Assembly: GCA_036733985.1 (NCBI GenBank)
Contig: DAIMZM010000058.1
Span: 1-15,221 of the forward strand
Source: DAIMZM01 sp036733985
GTDB lineage: Bacteria > Bacillota > Dehalobacteriia > UBA4068
DNA: 15,221 nt
Reading direction: 5' to 3'
The position numbers were made by a program, and so were the translations under genes. Of this stretch, positions 12,526 through 15,221 are shown piece by piece; within the stretch, counting starts at the first letter, position 1; the number at the start of each line of letters is the position of its first letter. The notes under the pieces are model-generated. The model made no database searches. It worked only from the letters and a program-made list of their open reading frames with translations, and was not told the origin of the DNA.

Positions 12526-14676
12526 CTAAACCTCCAGGCCCATTTCGTTCATGGCGTCCTTCCGGGACAGCTTCACCTTGCCGGTGGCCTTGTCAATGGC
12601 TTTGACCTTGACCCACATCACATCCCCTTCGGCGCAGACGTCTTCCACTTTCTCCACCCGCTTATTGGAGAGCTCGCTGATATGCACCATGCCGTCCTTG
12701 CCGCTGCTGCCCAGCACGCCGGGAATGATCTCCACAAAAGCGCCGAAATCCATGATCTTTACTACCGTGCCCTTGTAGATCTTGCCCACTTCCGGCTCGG
12801 CCACGATATTGCTGATGATCTGCAGGGCCTTGTCGCCCATGGTCCCGTCGGTGCTGGCGATAAAGACCCGGCCGTCATCCTCGATATCGATCTGGGCGCC
12901 GGTGACTTCCACGATCTTCTTGATTACCTTGCCGCCGGAACCGATGACCTCCCGGATCTTATCCGGGTCGATCTGGATGGTGATGATGCGGGGCGCGTAT
13001 TTGGAAAGCTCAGGCCTGGGCGCGTCCAGGGCTTCCAGCATCTTGCCCAGGATGAACAGGCGGCCTTCCCTGGCCTGGGCCAGGGCCTGGGTGAGGATTT
13101 GCCGGTCAATGCCGGGGATTTTAATATCCATCTGGATGGCGGTGACGCCTTTTTCCGTGCCGGCGACCTTGAAATCCATATCGCCCAGGAAATCTTCCAT
13201 GCCCTGGATATCCGTGAGAATGGTGATGTCCTCTCCTTCCTTGATCAGGCCCATGGCGCAACCGGAAACCGGCGCGGTGATGGGCACGCCCGCGTCCATC
13301 AAAGCCAGGGTGCTGGCGCAAACGCTGCCCATGGAGGTGGAGCCGTTGGATTCAATGGCCTCGGATACCAGGCGCAGGGCATAGGGGAAAACCTCCTCAT
13401 CCGGGATCACCGGCAGCAAAGCCCGCTCAGCCAAAGCGCCGTGGCCGATTTCCCGGCGGCCCGGGCCCCGCATGGGCCGGGTTTCGCCCACCGAATAGGA
13501 GGGGAAATTATACTGATGCATATAGCGCTTGGAGGTTTCCGGGGCAATGCCGTCCAGCACCTGCTCCTGGGACATCATGCCCAAGGTCAGGGCGCTTAAG
13601 ATCTGGGTCTGGCCCCGGGTGAAGAGGGCGGAGCCATGGGTGCGGGCCAGCAGGCCGGCCTCGCAGGCAATGGGGCGCACCTCGTCGGTTTTACGGCCGT
13701 CGATGCGGATCTTATCCTTGGCGATCAGGGAACGCATGGTTTCCTTCTCGATTTTATACAGCACTTCGCCAATGGCGGCCGCCTGATCCGGATACTGCTC
13801 GGCCAGGGCCTCCTGGACCGCGGCGTAAAGCTGGGCGATCATGGTTTCCCTGGGCTCCTTGGTGATGCGCTCCTCAGAGCAGCGGCGCATCAGTTCCCGG
13901 AAGCCGTCGCCGGCAATGGCATAAACCGCCTGGGCCAGCGCTTCATCCGGCTCTTCCTTCACATAAACCAGTTTTTCTTTGGCCAGGCCCAGGGCAAAAG
14001 CTTCAGCCCGGAATTCTTCAATGAAGGCCACCACTTTTTTGATTTCCTCATGGGCGAACATAATGCCTTCCAGGATCACTTCTTCCGGCACCTCGTTGGC
14101 CCCGGCTTCCACCATCATCACCGCGTCCTTGGTACCGGCCACGGAAAGATGCATCTCGGAAAGCTCCTCCTGCTCCTGACTGGGATTGAGGATATAAGCG
14201 TTGTCCACCAGGCCCACGGTCACACCGGCGATGGGGCCGTTGAAGGGGATCTTGGAAAGATGCAGCGCCGCGGAAGCGCCGATCATGGCCGCCATATCCG
14301 GGGGGTTGTCCTGGTCAACGCTTAAAACCGTGGCCACCACCTGCACGTCGTTGCGCATGGTCTTGGGGAAAAGAGGCCGGAGGGGCCGGTCGATCAGGCG
14401 GGAGCTCAGAATCGCCTTTTCCGTGGGACGGCCTTCCCGTTTGATAAAACCGCCGGGGATTTTGCCCACCGCGTACATTTTCTCTTCGAATTCCACCTGC
14501 AGGGGGAAGAAATCAATACCCGGCCGGGGCTGCTCGCTCATGGTAGCGCAGGCCAGCACCATGGTCTCGCCATAGGTGACGAAAACCGCGCCCCCGGCCT
14601 GTTTGGCCATGCGCCCGGTTTCCAGGGTCAGGGTCCTGCCCCCCAGTTCCATACTCTTGGTTAATACGTTTGCCAT
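12526..14676 (-). CDS. pnp: Polyribonucleotide nucleotidyltransferase (PNPase)
   Basis: A 716-residue PNPase that degrades RNA 3' to 5' by phosphorolysis and can add tails. It has both RNase PH-like halves (first from the N-terminus, including EGRPTEKAILSSRLIDRPLR; second with GETRPMRGPGRREIGHGALA and the acidic DFLGDMDFKVAGTEKG active-site segment). A KH domain follows at about residues 562-628 with the GSGG loop, then an S1 domain at 631-706 (GTVVKIMDFGAFVEI, DGMVHISELS). The S1 loop after EIIPG contains a few extra residues (VLGSS). The ATG at 14676 follows AAAGGAGA closely. comFC is directly downstream. The leader contains two terminator-like hairpins, so expression may be controlled by attenuation, although PNPase autocontrol through its own leader is the better-known mechanism. 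Confidence 0.97.
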   Translation of the reverse strand: MANVLTKSMELGGRTLTLETGRMAKQAGGAVFVTYGETMVLACATMSEQPRPGIDFFPLQVEFEEKMYAVGKIPGGFIKREGRPTEKAILSSRLIDRPLRPLFPKTMRNDVQVVATVLSVDQDNPPDMAAMIGASAALHLSKIPFNGPIAGVTVGLVDNAYILNPSQEQEELSEMHLSVAGTKDAVMMVEAGANEVPEEVILEGIMFAHEEIKKVVAFIEEFRAEAFALGLAKEKLVYVKEEPDEALAQAVYAIAGDGFRELMRRCSEERITKEPRETMIAQLYAAVQEALAEQYPDQAAAIGEVLYKIEKETMRSLIAKDKIRIDGRKTDEVRPIACEAGLLARTHGSALFTRGQTQILSALTLGMMSQEQVLDGIAPETSKRYMHQYNFPSYSVGETRPMRGPGRREIGHGALAERALLPVIPDEEVFPYALRLVSEAIESNGSTSMGSVCASTLALMDAGVPITAPVSGCAMGLIKEGEDITILTDIQGMEDFLGDMDFKVAGTEKGVTAIQMDIKIPGIDRQILTQALAQAREGRLFILGKMLEALDAPRPELSKYAPRIITIQIDPDKIREVIGSGGKVIKKIVEVTGAQIDIEDDGRVFIASTDGTMGDKALQIISNIVAEPEVGKIYKGTVVKIMDFGAFVEIIPGVLGSSGKDGMVHISELSNKRVEKVEDVCAEGDVMWVKVKAIDKATGKVKLSRKDAMNEMGLEV

Positions 14677-14754
14677 TTGTGTTCTCCTTTTTTCTCATCA
14701 CTTTTATTTAACCGTTATTATTTCTATATATAAAGAAAAAACCCTCCCGCAGCG

Positions 14755-14787
14755 AAAAAAAGCTGAATGATCCCGGTTTTTTTCAGC
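14755..14787 (-). terminator. Second terminator-like hairpin in the pnp leader
   Basis: On the minus strand GCTGAA and TTCAGC enclose a 14-base loop and are followed by TTTTTTT. It lies between the upstream gene's terminator and pnp. Its loop carries AAAAAACCGGG, complementary to the 3' arm and U-tract of the hairpin at 14805-14841, so the two structures could exclude one another. Confidence 0.5.
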
Positions 14788-14804
14788 ATAAAGGGGTAAA
14801 ATCA

Positions 14805-14841
14805 GCAAAAAACCGGGGGAAGCGTTGCGCCTCCCCCGGTT
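14805..14841 (-). terminator. Intrinsic terminator of the gene upstream of pnp
   Basis: Minus strand AACCGGGGGA and TCCCCCGGTT, extended inwards by four more pairs to a 3-base loop, then TTTTTT. It begins 36 bases after the stop codon of the upstream gene. This is the strongest terminator in the window. Confidence 0.88.
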
Positions 14842-14877
14842 GGCCGGGTCATCCGCATCGATTATCGGTTGCCTCGG

Positions 14878-15221
14878 TTACTTTATTTTACCAACGACAA
14901 AAATGGCCAGCAGCTTGCCGCCGTCTGTCCGCATTATATAGAACAGGTCGTCCTCTTCCAGTTCGTCCAGCTCTTCCAGTTCCCCGTCAGCCACTTGATA
15001 AATGGGCGCCTCCGCCCGGACGATCAGGGTTTCGGTTACGGAACTCCCTGACTCCTGCACCGTATAACGCTCCGGCCCTTGGCTGGCGTCGGTGACTTGA
15101 TAAGGTTCGGGGCAGGGCTGATAATCCTTGGCCTTATCTTTACCAAACAGGCTGATACTGCCGTCGCTCAAAATCTTATACACCACCACCTGGCTCTTTT
15201 CCGGCGCTTTCTCAAAGATGA
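14878..15221 (-). CDS. Unrecognised acidic protein, C-terminal part (5' end outside window)
   Basis: The frame is open from the right edge of the window to TAA at 14878-14880, giving at least 113 residues. A GTG at 15189 could start a 103-residue form, but it has no clear ribosome binding site and coding continues upstream, so I treat it as partial. The visible part reads VVYKILSDGSISLFGKDK early on, then an acidic run ELEELDELEEDD, then FYIMRTDGGKLLAIFVVGKIK at the end. It looks like a small beta-rich soluble protein with no signal peptide in the visible part. I do not recognise the family. It has its own terminator, so it is probably not in the main pnp transcription unit unless read-through occurs. 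Confidence 0.6.
   Translation of the reverse strand, partial: IFEKAPEKSQVVVYKILSDGSISLFGKDKAKDYQPCPEPYQVTDASQGPERYTVQESGSSVTETLIVRAEAPIYQVADGELEELDELEEDDLFYIMRTDGGKLLAIFVVGKIK

Noticed and set aside
12499..13599. Plus-strand open frame of 366 codons
   Set aside because: It is antisense to pnp and comFC and has no recognisable domain or ribosome binding site.

Overview
The window looks like chromosomal DNA of a Gram-positive-type (Bacillota) anaerobe with moderately high GC, probably of a clostridial or Negativicutes lineage. The reasons are strong purine-rich ribosome binding sites, an arginine deiminase pathway, a relic of an SLH/S-layer protein with Fn3-like repeats, a ComFC gene behind polynucleotide phosphorylase, and a ddl-murF pair. 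The lineage is inferred from gene content only; no marker here fixes genus or species.

Layout. (1) 1-2564, plus strand: an arginine-catabolic operon made of the end of arginine deiminase (arcA), catabolic ornithine carbamoyltransferase (arcB), and a TIGR00300/LOR-SDH-domain protein of the archaeal-type ornithine cyclodeaminase group. Together they would turn arginine into citrulline, ornithine plus carbamoyl phosphate, and possibly proline. A strong hairpin follows at 2659-2691. (2) 2565-4305: a decayed zone. A membrane-protein fragment is frameshifted and joined to a piece of an S-layer/Fn3-like protein that has its own frameshift, a deletion and a nonsense codon in the SLH domain. Two inverted repeats follow. 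(3) 4306-6540, minus strand: a UPF0178 (YaiI/YqxD) gene, a phytoene-desaturase-type FAD oxidoreductase, and a 47-codon ORF just upstream with its own consensus-like promoter. (4) 6541-7101: non-coding, with a tRNA-Met/tRNA-Glu operon on the minus strand (promoter, two tRNAs, terminator), a nearby duplicate of the tRNA-Glu 3' end, and an orphan terminator-like hairpin. (5) 7132-8873, minus strand: a YdcZ-type (DUF606) membrane protein whose ribosome binding site lies inside a hairpin, preceded by a 411-residue protein with acidic and proline-rich repeats and an N-terminal part that may be SPOCS/DUF3794-like. (6) 8983-11516, plus strand: ddl and murF, consecutive steps that make D-Ala-D-Ala and add it to the peptidoglycan precursor. 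(7) 11517-11779: a non-coding interval unusually dense in hairpins between two convergent operons. (8) 11780-15221, minus strand: comFC directly behind pnp, a pnp leader with two terminator-like hairpins that could pair with each other, and the end of an unrecognised acidic protein.

Most genes are ordinary housekeeping or catabolic genes. The most unusual material is non-coding: the multi-branched structure at 11651-11753, the alternative pairing upstream of pnp, the hairpin over the ydcZ-type start, and the tRNA-Glu 3'-end copy.
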